Under the pieces are notes generated by a model. The model was not told the origin of the DNA and searched no databases. It was given only the letters and a program-made list of their open reading frames with translations. Made by a program: the position numbers and the translations under genes. 64,000 nt of DNA. It comes from Enterobacter cloacae (lineage in GTDB: Bacteria > Pseudomonadota > Gammaproteobacteria > Enterobacterales > Enterobacteriaceae). Of the stretch, positions 56,504-64,000 are shown one piece after another. Where the stretch lies: assembly GCF_011078175.1 (NCBI RefSeq), contig NZ_JAALCJ010000010.1, forward strand, positions 52,736 to 116,735, written 5' to 3'. The number at the start of each line of letters is the position of its first letter. Position 1 is the stretch's first letter.

Positions 56504-59296
56504 TTAGTGAGCCTGATCCCAGTTTTCCCCGCTACCCACTTCCACCAGCAACGGAACGTCCAGCTTCATGCTGTTTTCCATCAGTTCATGGATCTTCTGA
56601 GAGACCGTCTCCAGATCGTCTTTATGCACTTCAAAGACCAGTTCATCGTGTACTTGCATGATCATTTTCACGCGCGGTTTTTCTTTTTCAAGCCAGGCAT
56701 CGACGGCGATCATCGCACGTTTAATGATGTCTGCCGCCGTGCCCTGCATAGGGGCGTTGATCGCAGCACGTTCGGCACCCGCGCGGCGCGCGGCGTTGCT
56801 GGATTTGATATCCGGAAGGTAGAGACGACGGCCATCCAGCGTTTCAACGTAGCCATTCTCTTTCGCCTGCGCACGGGTCCGCTCCATATATTCCAGCACG
56901 CCCGGATACCGCTCGAAGTAGAGATCCATATACTTCTGCGACTCTTTACGCGGAATGTTGAGCTGGCGTGAGAGGCCAAAGGCACTCATGCCGTAAATCA
57001 GGCCGAAGTTGATCGCTTTTGCGCTACGACGCTGTTCGTTTGTCACGCTCTCCAGCGGCAGCCCAAATACCTCGGCAGCGGTAGCCCGGTGGATGTCCTT
57101 CCCTTCGGCAAATGCCGTCAGCAGGCCTTTGTCGCGAGACAGGTGCGCCATAATGCGCAGCTCGATTTGCGAGTAGTCCGCGGAGACAATCAGGTAATCC
57201 TCTGGTGCAATGAAAGCCTGGCGAATACGGCGGCCCTCTTCATTACGTACCGGAATGTTCTGGAGGTTAGGATCGGTTGACGAAAGGCGCCCGGTCGCCG
57301 CCACTGCCTGGTGATAGGAGGTGTGTACGCGGCCCGTTTTCGGGTTGATCATCAGCGGCAGTTTGTCGGTATAGGTCGATTTCAGCTTAGCAAGGCCACG
57401 GTATTGCAAAATAACTTTTGGCAGGGGGTAGTCCAGCGCCAGCTCTTCCAGCACCTCTTCAGATGTTGAAGGGGCACCGCCCGGGGTTTTTTTCAGAGGC
57501 TTGATACCCTGTTTTTCAAACAAGATGGTTTGCAGCTGTTTCGGTGAAGACAGGTTGAATGCCTCGCCCGCAAGCTCATGCGCTTTCTGTTCAAGCTCGG
57601 TCAGGCGCTGCGCCAGCTCGCCAGAATGGTTATGCAGCACCGTCGGGTCGATTTTAACACCGTTACGCTCAATGCGGGACAGCACAGGCACCAGCGGCAT
57701 CTCAATGTTCTGGAACACATTCAGCGGCCCTTCATGCTTCTGCAACTTCGGCCACATTTTGAGATGCAGCTGTAACGTGACGTCAGCATCTTCCGCAGCG
57801 TAGCGGCCAGCTTCTTCCAGCGCAATCTGGTTAAAGGTCAGCTGATTTTTGCCCTTACCGGCAATTTCTTCAAAAGTGATGGTTTTGTGTTTGAGCCAAC
57901 GATCGGATAAGGAATCCATATCATGGCGGCCCGCCACGCTGTCCAGAATGTAGGATTCCAGCATGGTATCAAAGGCGATACCACGCAGCTCAATGCCGTA
58001 GTTTTGCAGAATACCGCGGTCGTACTTCAGGTTTTGCCCGACCTTCAGCGCTTTCTCGTCTTCAAGAATTGGCTTCAGCAGTTCTAATGCACGCTCGCGG
58101 GAGATTTGCTCCGGCGCATCCAGATAGTCGTGAGCTACCGGAACATAAGCGGCAATACCCGGCTCCGTCGCGAATGACAGGCCCACCAAATTAGCAGAAA
58201 TGTTATCGAGGCTGTCCGTTTCGGTATCGAAGGCAAATACTGGCGCTTTTTTCAGCTTTTCAATCCAGGCAACAAGTTGTGATTCCTCAAGGACAGTTTC
58301 ATAGTTGTCGAAGGAGAGCGCTGTCGCCTCCTTTTCAGCCTGCTCTTCGGCATCGACAACGATGGTCTCTTTCGGCTTCGCCGCAGGTTTTGCTCCCTTC
58401 GCCTGAAGCCATTTGCCGGCTTCAACATCCGCAGTCCAGCGTTTAAATTCGTATTTTCTGAACAGACCAAGCAATTCGTCTGCGGCGGGTTCCTGCACTT
58501 CCAGCTGTTCGCAGGTCAGTTCCAACTCTACGTCGGTTTTGATGGTGGCCAACTGGTAGGAGAGATAAGCCACCTCTTTGTTATCAGCAAGCTTACCGGC
58601 CATGGTTTTTGCCCCACGGAAGGTAAGACCGGCAATTTTGTCGGACTCCTCATATAGCGTATCCAGCCCGCCCAGCCCTTGCAGCAGCGCCTGAGCTGTT
58701 TTTTCGCCCACGCCCGGCACGCCAGGAATGTTGTCCGAGGAGTCGCCCATCAGCGCGAGGAAATCAATAATGAGTTCAGGCGGCACGCCATATTTAGCGA
58801 CCACTTCTTCCGGGCCAAGAATGGTGTTGGTCATGGTGTTGATCAGCGTGATCCCAGGCGTTACCAGTTGCGCCATGTCTTTATCGCCGGTACTGATCAA
58901 CACCGGGCGGCCTGCTTTTTCCGCTTCGCGCGCCAGGGTACCTATTACGTCGTCAGCTTCAACACCTGAGACCGCCAGCAGGGGTAGTCCCATCGCTTTC
59001 ACCATAGCGTGCAGCGGTTCAATCTGCGCGCGCAGATCGTCAGGCATAGGAGGACGGTGAGATTTGTAGTGCTCAAATAATTCATCGCGGAAGGTTTTAC
59101 CCTTCGCATCAAACACCACGGCCGCATGGGTTGGATGGTATTGCAGAATCAGGCTGCGCAGCATATTCAGCACGCCGTACATTGCGCCGGTAGGTTCTCC
59201 TGCGCTGTTGGTCAGAGGAGGAAACGCATGATACGCCCGATACAGGTAAGAAGAGCCATCGACGAGTATAAGTGGGTTTTCTGGGATCTGAACCAT
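56504..59296 (-). CDS. polA: DNA polymerase I
   Basis: 930 residues (E. coli 928). Three domains: 5'-3' exonuclease (1 to about 320, [12 protein letters not shown] and [19 protein letters not shown]), 3'-5' proofreading exonuclease (about 325-520, [11 protein letters not shown] with the metal-binding Asp and Glu intact) and polymerase ([15 protein letters not shown] and VHDELVFEV). ATG 59296 begins [21 protein letters not shown]. Removes primers and fills gaps in replication and repair. Confidence 0.99.
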   Translation of the reverse strand: MVQIPENPLILVDGSSYLYRAYHAFPPLTNSAGEPTGAMYGVLNMLRSLILQYHPTHAAVVFDAKGKTFRDELFEHYKSHRPPMPDDLRAQIEPLHAMVKAMGLPLLAVSGVEADDVIGTLAREAEKAGRPVLISTGDKDMAQLVTPGITLINTMTNTILGPEEVVAKYGVPPELIIDFLALMGDSSDNIPGVPGVGEKTAQALLQGLGGLDTLYEESDKIAGLTFRGAKTMAGKLADNKEVAYLSYQLATIKTDVELELTCEQLEVQEPAADELLGLFRKYEFKRWTADVEAGKWLQAKGAKPAAKPKETIVVDAEEQAEKEATALSFDNYETVLEESQLVAWIEKLKKAPVFAFDTETDSLDNISANLVGLSFATEPGIAAYVPVAHDYLDAPEQISRERALELLKPILEDEKALKVGQNLKYDRGILQNYGIELRGIAFDTMLESYILDSVAGRHDMDSLSDRWLKHKTITFEEIAGKGKNQLTFNQIALEEAGRYAAEDADVTLQLHLKMWPKLQKHEGPLNVFQNIEMPLVPVLSRIERNGVKIDPTVLHNHSGELAQRLTELEQKAHELAGEAFNLSSPKQLQTILFEKQGIKPLKKTPGGAPSTSEEVLEELALDYPLPKVILQYRGLAKLKSTYTDKLPLMINPKTGRVHTSYHQAVAATGRLSSTDPNLQNIPVRNEEGRRIRQAFIAPEDYLIVSADYSQIELRIMAHLSRDKGLLTAFAEGKDIHRATAAEVFGLPLESVTNEQRRSAKAINFGLIYGMSAFGLSRQLNIPRKESQKYMDLYFERYPGVLEYMERTRAQAKENGYVETLDGRRLYLPDIKSSNAARRAGAERAAINAPMQGTAADIIKRAMIAVDAWLEKEKPRVKMIMQVHDELVFEVHKDDLETVSQKIHELMENSMKLDVPLLVEVGSGENWDQAH

Positions 59297-59418
59297 AATG
59301 TCCGTGCCTTTTATGAATTTATGGGTAAAGGATGCCACAGAAGGATGAAAACATCAGGTTTTAGCGCTTTATATAGAAAAAGATTTTGCGATCGGGAAGA
59401 TCGCTCGCAAAACAAAAC

Positions 59419-59427
59419 TGTGGATAA
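59419..59427 (-). promoter_or_regulatory. DnaA box upstream of polA
   Basis: TTATCCACA on the minus strand, a perfect DnaA box 123 bases before polA. A near match, TGTGGATAT, lies at 59561-59569. DnaA stimulation of polA has been reported in E. coli. Confidence 0.5.
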
Positions 59428-59735
59428 GTTTGTGCATATTTTTAATACAGGTGAATAACAGTTCAATCAATCTAATGCCGAGAACTTAATTATATATGAA
59501 AATCAATATATTAGGATTAGATCAATGAAGATCACGCCTCACTGATGGTTATTTAGTCTATGTGGATATAAGACTTAAGCACTCTTCTTATATAGAAAAA
59601 TTGGCTGCCTGACAGTGAAAGCCGATGCTTCGTGGTGTGAAAGCGCCCTTGCCCACGCGATTTTCTGTTAAGATCGGCGCCCAGCACCGGATAGCCGGCT
59701 GCTCAATTACAGCTAACTATCTGAAAAATATCATC

Positions 59736-60644
59736 ATGTCGAGAATACTCGCTGCGATAACATTATTGTTAAGCGTCATTTTAACTATTCTGGTTACCAT
59801 CGCCTGTTCTGTGCCAATAATTGTTGCCGGAATACTTAAGCTCCTGCTGCCTGTGCCTCCGGTATGGCGCGCGGTGTCTGCTTTTTGTAATTTTATGATG
59901 TACTGCTGGTGCGAGGGGCTGGCGATCCTGTTGCATCTGAACCCCTGGTTGAAGTGGGATGTTCAGGGTCTGGAGAAGCTGAATAAAAAGAACTGGTATC
60001 TGCTGATCTGCAATCATCACAGCTGGGCCGATATCGTTGTATTGTGTGTGCTGTTTCGCAAGCACATTCCGATGAACAAATACTTCCTGAAACAGCAGTT
60101 GGCCTGGGTACCTTTCATTGGCCTGGCCTGCTGGGCGCTGGATATGCCGTTTATGAAACGTTATTCACGCAGCTATTTAATTCGTCATCCGGAACGCCGT
60201 GGTAAAGACGTGGAAACCACGCGCCGTTCTTGCGAGAAGTTTCGCGCGCATCCCACCACCATTGTTAACTTCGTCGAAGGATCGCGCTTTACTGAAGAGA
60301 AGCGTCAGCAGACCCGCTCTCCCTATCAGAACCTGTTGCCGCCAAAGGCTGCGGGTATCGCAATGGCGCTCAACGTGCTGGGTGAGCAGTTCGACAAATT
60401 GTTGAACGTAACGCTCTGCTATCCGGAAAACGACAGGACGCCATTCTACGATATGCTCAGCGGCAAGCTGACGCGTATCGTTGTCCGCGTTAATCTGGTC
60501 CCCGTCAACACTGACCTGCACGGGGATTATGTAAACGATAAAAACTTCAAACGTCGTTTCCAGCTTTGGCTTAATACACTCTGGAACGAGAAAGACGAAC
60601 AGATAACGAAGATTAAATCTTCATACAAAAACGCCGGTCAGTGA
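59736..60644 (+). CDS. yihG: Inner membrane acyltransferase YihG
   Basis: 302 residues from ATG 59736 ([20 protein letters not shown]). PlsC-type acyltransferase: motif [12 protein letters not shown] near 95-105, motif [17 protein letters not shown]-terminal membrane helices. Lysophospholipid acyltransferase activity has been reported for E. coli YihG. E. coli YihG starts nine residues earlier with an equivalent sequence; here that position is not an ATG, and no good Shine-Dalgarno is visible at 59736, so the start is uncertain. Confidence 0.92.
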   Translation: MSRILAAITLLLSVILTILVTIACSVPIIVAGILKLLLPVPPVWRAVSAFCNFMMYCWCEGLAILLHLNPWLKWDVQGLEKLNKKNWYLLICNHHSWADIVVLCVLFRKHIPMNKYFLKQQLAWVPFIGLACWALDMPFMKRYSRSYLIRHPERRGKDVETTRRSCEKFRAHPTTIVNFVEGSRFTEEKRQQTRSPYQNLLPPKAAGIAMALNVLGEQFDKLLNVTLCYPENDRTPFYDMLSGKLTRIVVRVNLVPVNTDLHGDYVNDKNFKRRFQLWLNTLWNEKDEQITKIKSSYKNAGQ

Positions 60645-60655
60645 CCGGCGTTTTT
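60630..60655. terminator. Bidirectional terminator between yihG and dsbA
   Basis: AACGCCGGTC-AGT-GACCGGCGTT followed by TTTT on the plus strand and TTTTT on the minus strand; it overlaps the yihG stop codon. Confidence 0.88.
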
Positions 60656-60666
60656 CTTTATGTTTG

Positions 60667-61290
60667 TTACTTTTTCTCAACCAGGTATTTCACGGTATCA
60701 GCGTACTGTTGTACAAAGATATCCATGCTGGTCGTGTCCATACCACGCATATTCACCTGGTATTTGCCGTTAACATACATCGCCGGCACGCCCTGCAACT
60801 GGAAGTCAGCGGCAGCTTTTTCCTGCTGTGCCACGAGAGATTTCACCACAAAACTGTTCCAGGCCGCGTCGTAGTCTTCACCTTTCACACCGGCATCCAC
60901 GAACACTTTACGGATATCTGCTGTAGTTTGTACGGTCTGGGTTTTCTGTACGGCTTCAAACATAGGCGCGGTGATTTTATCTTCCACGCCCAGCGCAATC
61001 GCGACCGCCCATGCCTGAGTCAGATCTTTACCCAGTGGGCCAAGGAACTCAACGTGGTATTTCGTCATTTTAGTGCCTTCCGGCAGCTTTTTCTTCACAT
61101 TGTCTGAAACATGAAGTACCTGCTCAAACTCGTAGCAATGCGGGCAGTAGAAGGAGAAGAACTCCAGCACTTGAGGCTCGCCAGCAACAGGTTTGTCCAG
61201 CGTGATGTACTGCTTGCCGTCGGTAAACTGCGCAGCAGTTGCGCTAAATGCCAGAATCATACCAGCCAGCGCCAGCCAAATTTTTTTCAT
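60667..61290 (-). CDS. dsbA: Thiol:disulfide interchange protein DsbA
   Basis: Periplasmic oxidant that introduces disulfides into exported proteins, including fimbrial chaperone and pilin disulfides. 207 residues (E. coli 208): signal peptide [20 protein letters not shown], thioredoxin fold with Cys49-Pro-His-Cys52 and the cis-Pro loop [11 protein letters not shown] 61290 begins the signal peptide; 27 bases after srkA, with which it is co-transcribed in E. coli. Confidence 0.98.
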   Translation of the reverse strand: MKKIWLALAGMILAFSATAAQFTDGKQYITLDKPVAGEPQVLEFFSFYCPHCYEFEQVLHVSDNVKKKLPEGTKMTKYHVEFLGPLGKDLTQAWAVAIALGVEDKITAPMFEAVQKTQTVQTTADIRKVFVDAGVKGEDYDAAWNSFVVKSLVAQQEKAAADFQLQGVPAMYVNGKYQVNMRGMDTTSMDIFVQQYADTVKYLVEKK

Positions 61291-61317
61291 GATTAACTCT
61301 CTCCTGGGTGTGTCCAA

Positions 61318-62304
61318 TTAATACATCGGCGTTAATTGCAAAGGGGGTTCCTGTAGAACCTTAACCTGCTCGGTAAATGTGGATATCTGGTTGCGCCAGT
61401 AATCCTCCCCGGTAAGCCAGGGGAAATTTCGGGGAAAAGCCGGGTCTTCCCAACGCCTGATTAACCACGCGAGATAATAAACAAATCGCATCGCACGTAA
61501 AGGCTCTATCAAGGCAATTTCGTCTGAATTAAAGGGGCTAAACTCTTCATAAGCTTCAATTATGGTCTCAAGCTGCATGCGCTGCTCGGCTTTATCACCG
61601 TTGAGCAGCATCCACAGATCCTGCACCGCGGGTCCCATACGTGCGTCATCAAGATCGACAAATAGCGGCCCATCGCGCCAGAGAATATTCCCGGCGTGGC
61701 AGTCACCGTGCAGGCGCAGAGTAGTAATATCATCCCGCCAGCAGGCTTTTACAGCATCAATAAGCTTATCGGTCGCCGTGAGGAAATTATCCTTTAGCGC
61801 ATTCGGGATCAGCGCCGATGTTTCGAATACCTGTCGCGACTCAATAAGATATTCCTGCACACCAATTGTCGGACGGGCAACAAATGTTTTTTTACGTCCC
61901 GTCTGATGAATGCGCCCCAGATAGCGGGCGACCCATTCCATCTGATCAATATTATCCGCCTCAAACTGTCTTCCGCCCAGGCTCGGAAATATCGCGTAAT
62001 AAAATCCCTGATGGGTCAGCAGCGTTTGGTTATTGAATTTGAGCGGTGCCGCAACGGGAACATCGTCATCCAACAGATCGTGGGCAAACTGATGCTCTTC
62101 CTGAATTTGTTCTGCGGACCAGCGCTGTGGACGGTAAAACTTTACGACAAAGCGCTGGCGCTCTTCGTCCTGAAATTGATAGACGCGGTTTTCGTAGCTG
62201 TTTAAAGGGGTTAACCCGGAATCCACCCGAATACCCTGTTCGAACAGCGCATCCATAATGGTATCCGGGTGTAGTGTCTGGAAAGTAAAAGCCTGGTCGT
62301 TCAT
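61318..62304 (-). CDS. srkA: Stress response kinase A
   Basis: Ser/Thr protein kinase of the aminoglycoside-phosphotransferase fold, 328 residues, E. coli length. Catalytic loop LRLHGDCHAGNILWRDG and metal-binding LFVDLDDARMGP are intact. Counteracts MazEF-linked death and is Cpx-regulated in E. coli. Upstream of dsbA. Confidence 0.97.
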   Translation of the reverse strand: MNDQAFTFQTLHPDTIMDALFEQGIRVDSGLTPLNSYENRVYQFQDEERQRFVVKFYRPQRWSAEQIQEEHQFAHDLLDDDVPVAAPLKFNNQTLLTHQGFYYAIFPSLGGRQFEADNIDQMEWVARYLGRIHQTGRKKTFVARPTIGVQEYLIESRQVFETSALIPNALKDNFLTATDKLIDAVKACWRDDITTLRLHGDCHAGNILWRDGPLFVDLDDARMGPAVQDLWMLLNGDKAEQRMQLETIIEAYEEFSPFNSDEIALIEPLRAMRFVYYLAWLIRRWEDPAFPRNFPWLTGEDYWRNQISTFTEQVKVLQEPPLQLTPMY

Positions 62305-62379
62305 CCGATCATCCGGAAATTATACGAATGATTCAGGATATCATCTTGTGGCGACTTCGGTGGCTCCGCTTACAAGCTT

Positions 62380-62649
62380 TTACTCTTTAATTACGCCTCG
62401 AGCGCGCAGTAAAGCGGTTTTAAAATCTTCCTCATAGTCTTTCTGAATCCCAGGAATTACAGCATCTTTGGCAGAGTCACGCATTTTCAGGTGATAGATC
62501 AGGATGTCGTCAGAAAGGTCAGCCAGTTCGCCATCAAAACCTGACTCTTTCGCCAGTTTCTGTAAAAATTGCATCAGATTCAGCTCTGGCTCTTTTTGCC
62601 AGGCTGGCTGGAGAAGCTCTATGACTTCATTAAGACGTTTACATTTCAT
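62380..62649 (-). CDS. yihD: Conserved protein YihD (DUF1040)
   Basis: 89 residues, E. coli length, acidic-helical; [35 protein letters not shown] is the family start. Function unknown. Upstream of srkA-dsbA and divergent from mobA. Confidence 0.94.
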   Translation of the reverse strand: MKCKRLNEVIELLQPAWQKEPELNLMQFLQKLAKESGFDGELADLSDDILIYHLKMRDSAKDAVIPGIQKDYEEDFKTALLRARGVIKE

Positions 62650-62717
62650 GGTAGTGCTCCTTTCATTTAGAGAGACACGTTAGCAGGGTCAATCCCACAA
62701 TAAAAGAGGCGATATTC

Positions 62718-63302
62718 GTGAATCAATGCCAGGAAATCATCGGGGTCGTTCTGGCCGGGGGCAGGGCAACGCGAATGGGCGGAAAGGATAAGGGGCTTCA
62801 GCTCCTGAACAACACTCCCTTATGGCAGCATGTTGCTGATACGCTGGCAGATCAGGTGTCGTCGATGGCGATTAGCGCTAACCGACATGTTGATATTTAT
62901 CAGCGCAGCGGGTATCCGGTTTATCAGGATAACCTTGTGGACTACCCCGGTCCGCTGGCGGGAATGCTTTCCGTTATGCAGCAGTCGCACGGAGAGTGGT
63001 TTCTCTTTTGTTCATGTGATACGCCTTTCATCCCTTCCTGTCTGGTTGAACGTCTGGTGCAGCGGCGCGATGGCGCTCCCGTCGTCTGGGTACACGACGG
63101 TGAACGCGACCATCCGACTATCGCATTGGTTAATCGCTCGTTAATACCTGCATTGGAAGCTTACCTGGCCGAAGGAGAGCGACGGGTGATGGTCTTTATG
63201 CGTCAGTCAGGAGGTCATTCCGTTGATTTCAGCGACATGAAATCGGCATTTGTGAATGTGAACACCTCGGAAGATTTAAAGATGATGCAGGAGGAGAAAT
63301 GA
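62718..63302 (+). CDS. mobA: Molybdenum cofactor guanylyltransferase
   Basis: Adds GMP to Mo-molybdopterin, forming the MGD cofactor needed by FdoG. 194 residues, E. coli length. Nucleotide-binding motif [16 protein letters not shown] at 12-27 and metal-site CDTPF near 100. GTG-adjacent start: GTG 62718 is used. Overlaps mobB by four bases. Confidence 0.96.
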   Translation: MNQCQEIIGVVLAGGRATRMGGKDKGLQLLNNTPLWQHVADTLADQVSSMAISANRHVDIYQRSGYPVYQDNLVDYPGPLAGMLSVMQQSHGEWFLFCSCDTPFIPSCLVERLVQRRDGAPVVWVHDGERDHPTIALVNRSLIPALEAYLAEGERRVMVFMRQSGGHSVDFSDMKSAFVNVNTSEDLKMMQEEK

Positions 63303-63802
63303 TACCCGTTTTAGCGATTTCTGCATGGAGTGGCACCGGAAAGACTACGCTGCTAAAAAAACTGATACCTGCGCTTTGCGTCAAAGGCATTCGTCCCGGA
63401 TTGATTAAGCATACGCACCATAACATGGATATCGATAAGCCGGGGAAAGATAGCTATGAGCTGCGTAAGGCTGGCGCTGCACAAACGATGGTGGCGAGTA
63501 ACCAGCGCTGGGCGTTAATGACCGAAACACCGGATGAAGCACCGCTGGATCTCGCTTATCTTGTCAGCCGGATGGATCACTCCACGCTGGATCTGGTGCT
63601 GGTTGAGGGATTTAAGCATGAGGCTGTTGCGAAGATCCTGCTGTTCAGAAGCGATGCCGGGCATGATATTAGCGAATTAACGCTGGATGAGCATGTGATT
63701 GCCGTGGCCAGTGATGTTTCGTTACCGCTGGAGATTCCGGTGCTGGATTTAAATGATGTGGATGGGATTGCGGCGTTTATTGTGACGTGGAGTGCGCAGT
63801 GA
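63299..63802 (+). CDS. mobB: Molybdopterin-guanine dinucleotide adapter MobB
   Basis: GTP-binding protein that enhances MobA. 167 residues, slightly shorter than in E. coli. P-loop [15 protein letters not shown] (8-22) and the conserved [24 protein letters not shown] are present. Starts within the mobA stop (ATGA). Confidence 0.95.
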   Translation: MIPVLAISAWSGTGKTTLLKKLIPALCVKGIRPGLIKHTHHNMDIDKPGKDSYELRKAGAAQTMVASNQRWALMTETPDEAPLDLAYLVSRMDHSTLDLVLVEGFKHEAVAKILLFRSDAGHDISELTLDEHVIAVASDVSLPLEIPVLDLNDVDGIAAFIVTWSAQ

Positions 63803-63805
63803 CCT

Positions 63806-63833
63806 GCCGGGTGGCGGCTTCATCTTACCCGGC
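63806..63833. repeat. REP element
   Basis: GCCGGGTGGCGGCTTC with CTTACCCGGC (63806-63833), single unit just after mobB. Confidence 0.7.
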
Positions 63834-63860
63834 ATGTAAAATTCAGTGGTGCAAAAACGC

Positions 63861-63885
63861 AAAAAGGCCATCCTTGCGGATGGCC
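63861..63885 (-). terminator. rRNA operon terminator
   Basis: GGCCATCC (minus strand) TTGC-type loop GGATGGCC, arms 63878-63885 and 63866-63873, followed by TTTTT. It lies 15 bases after the 5S gene. Confidence 0.93.
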
Positions 63886-63899
63886 TCTTCACTTGTTTG

Positions 63900-64000
63900 A
63901 TGCCTGGCAGTTCCCTACTCTCACATGGGGAGACCCCACACTACCATCGGCGCTACGGCGTTTCACTTCTGAGTTCGGCATGGGGTCAGGTGGGACCACC
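63900..64000 (-). rRNA. rrf: 5S ribosomal RNA, 5' end cut by window
   Basis: The minus strand from 64000 to 63900 carries the last 101 bases of 5S rRNA: GGTGGTCCCACCTGACC, GCCGAACTCAGAAGTGAAAC and the 3' end GGGAACTGCCAGGCAT are standard enterobacterial 5S segments. The first 19 or so bases lie beyond the window. Next to mobB, this is the place of E. coli rrnA. Confidence 0.97.

Overview
The window looks like chromosome of a member of the Enterobacteriaceae close to Enterobacter, Lelliottia or Leclercia. The evidence is the E. coli-like gene order on the right side (typA, glnALG, yshB, hemN, yihI, csrC, yihA, spf, polA, yihG, dsbA, srkA, yihD, mobAB, 5S rRNA), near full-length matches to E. 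coli proteins recalled from memory, GC-rich coding sequence, and REP-type repeats (core GCCGGGTGGC...TTACCCGGC) common in this group. The species cannot be fixed from the sequence alone.

Layout. 1-4300: a chaperone-usher fimbrial operon on the minus strand (major subunit, chaperone, usher cut by the window edge). 4300-18300: sodA, then the L-rhamnose locus (rhaT, rhaR, rhaS, rhaBAD). Here rhaBAD is extended by a four-gene rhamnose-type ABC importer, an iron-dependent lactaldehyde reductase and the mutarotase gene rhaM. 18270-24500: an accessory block with a raffinose/melibiose cluster (rafR, rafA, rafB), an XRE-cupin regulator divergent from an azlCD amino-acid exporter pair, and a small DUF1471 protein. 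24800-31600: fdhD and the fdoGHI-fdhE operon for formate dehydrogenase-O, whose large subunit is read through an in-frame TGA as selenocysteine. 31600-32600: a HigBA-like toxin-antitoxin pair and a gene-poor stretch. 32600-35500: fabY, dtd, yihY and yihX in one overlapping operon. 35600-46300: the sulfoquinovose (sulfoglycolysis) cluster csqR, yihV / yihU, T, S, Q, P, O, ompL, without the yihR mutarotase gene. 46300-64000: the conserved core block, ending at the 3' end of an rRNA operon.

How it works together. L-rhamnose can enter by the RhaT symporter or by the ABC importer, is isomerised, phosphorylated and cleaved by RhaA, RhaB and RhaD, and the lactaldehyde can be reduced by the FucO/YiaY-type enzyme. 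The rhaT and rhaB promoters carry CRP and RhaS-type sites at identical spacings. Raffinose or melibiose enters by RafB and is split by RafA under RafR, whose two operators are visible. Sulfoquinovosides enter through OmpL and YihO/YihP and pass through YihQ, YihS, YihV, YihT and YihU. FdhD and FdhE mature the formate dehydrogenase, and MobAB supplies the molybdenum cofactor at the far end of the window. The glnALG region keeps its sigma-54 and NtrC control sites. Three conserved RNAs are seen: CsrC, Spot 42 and part of 5S rRNA.

No obviously new large system was found. The best second-look items are the extended rha operon with its matched promoters, a possible unannotated 60-residue membrane protein fitted exactly between yihI and hemN, the TA pair with its operator, and the yihR-less sulfoglycolysis operon.
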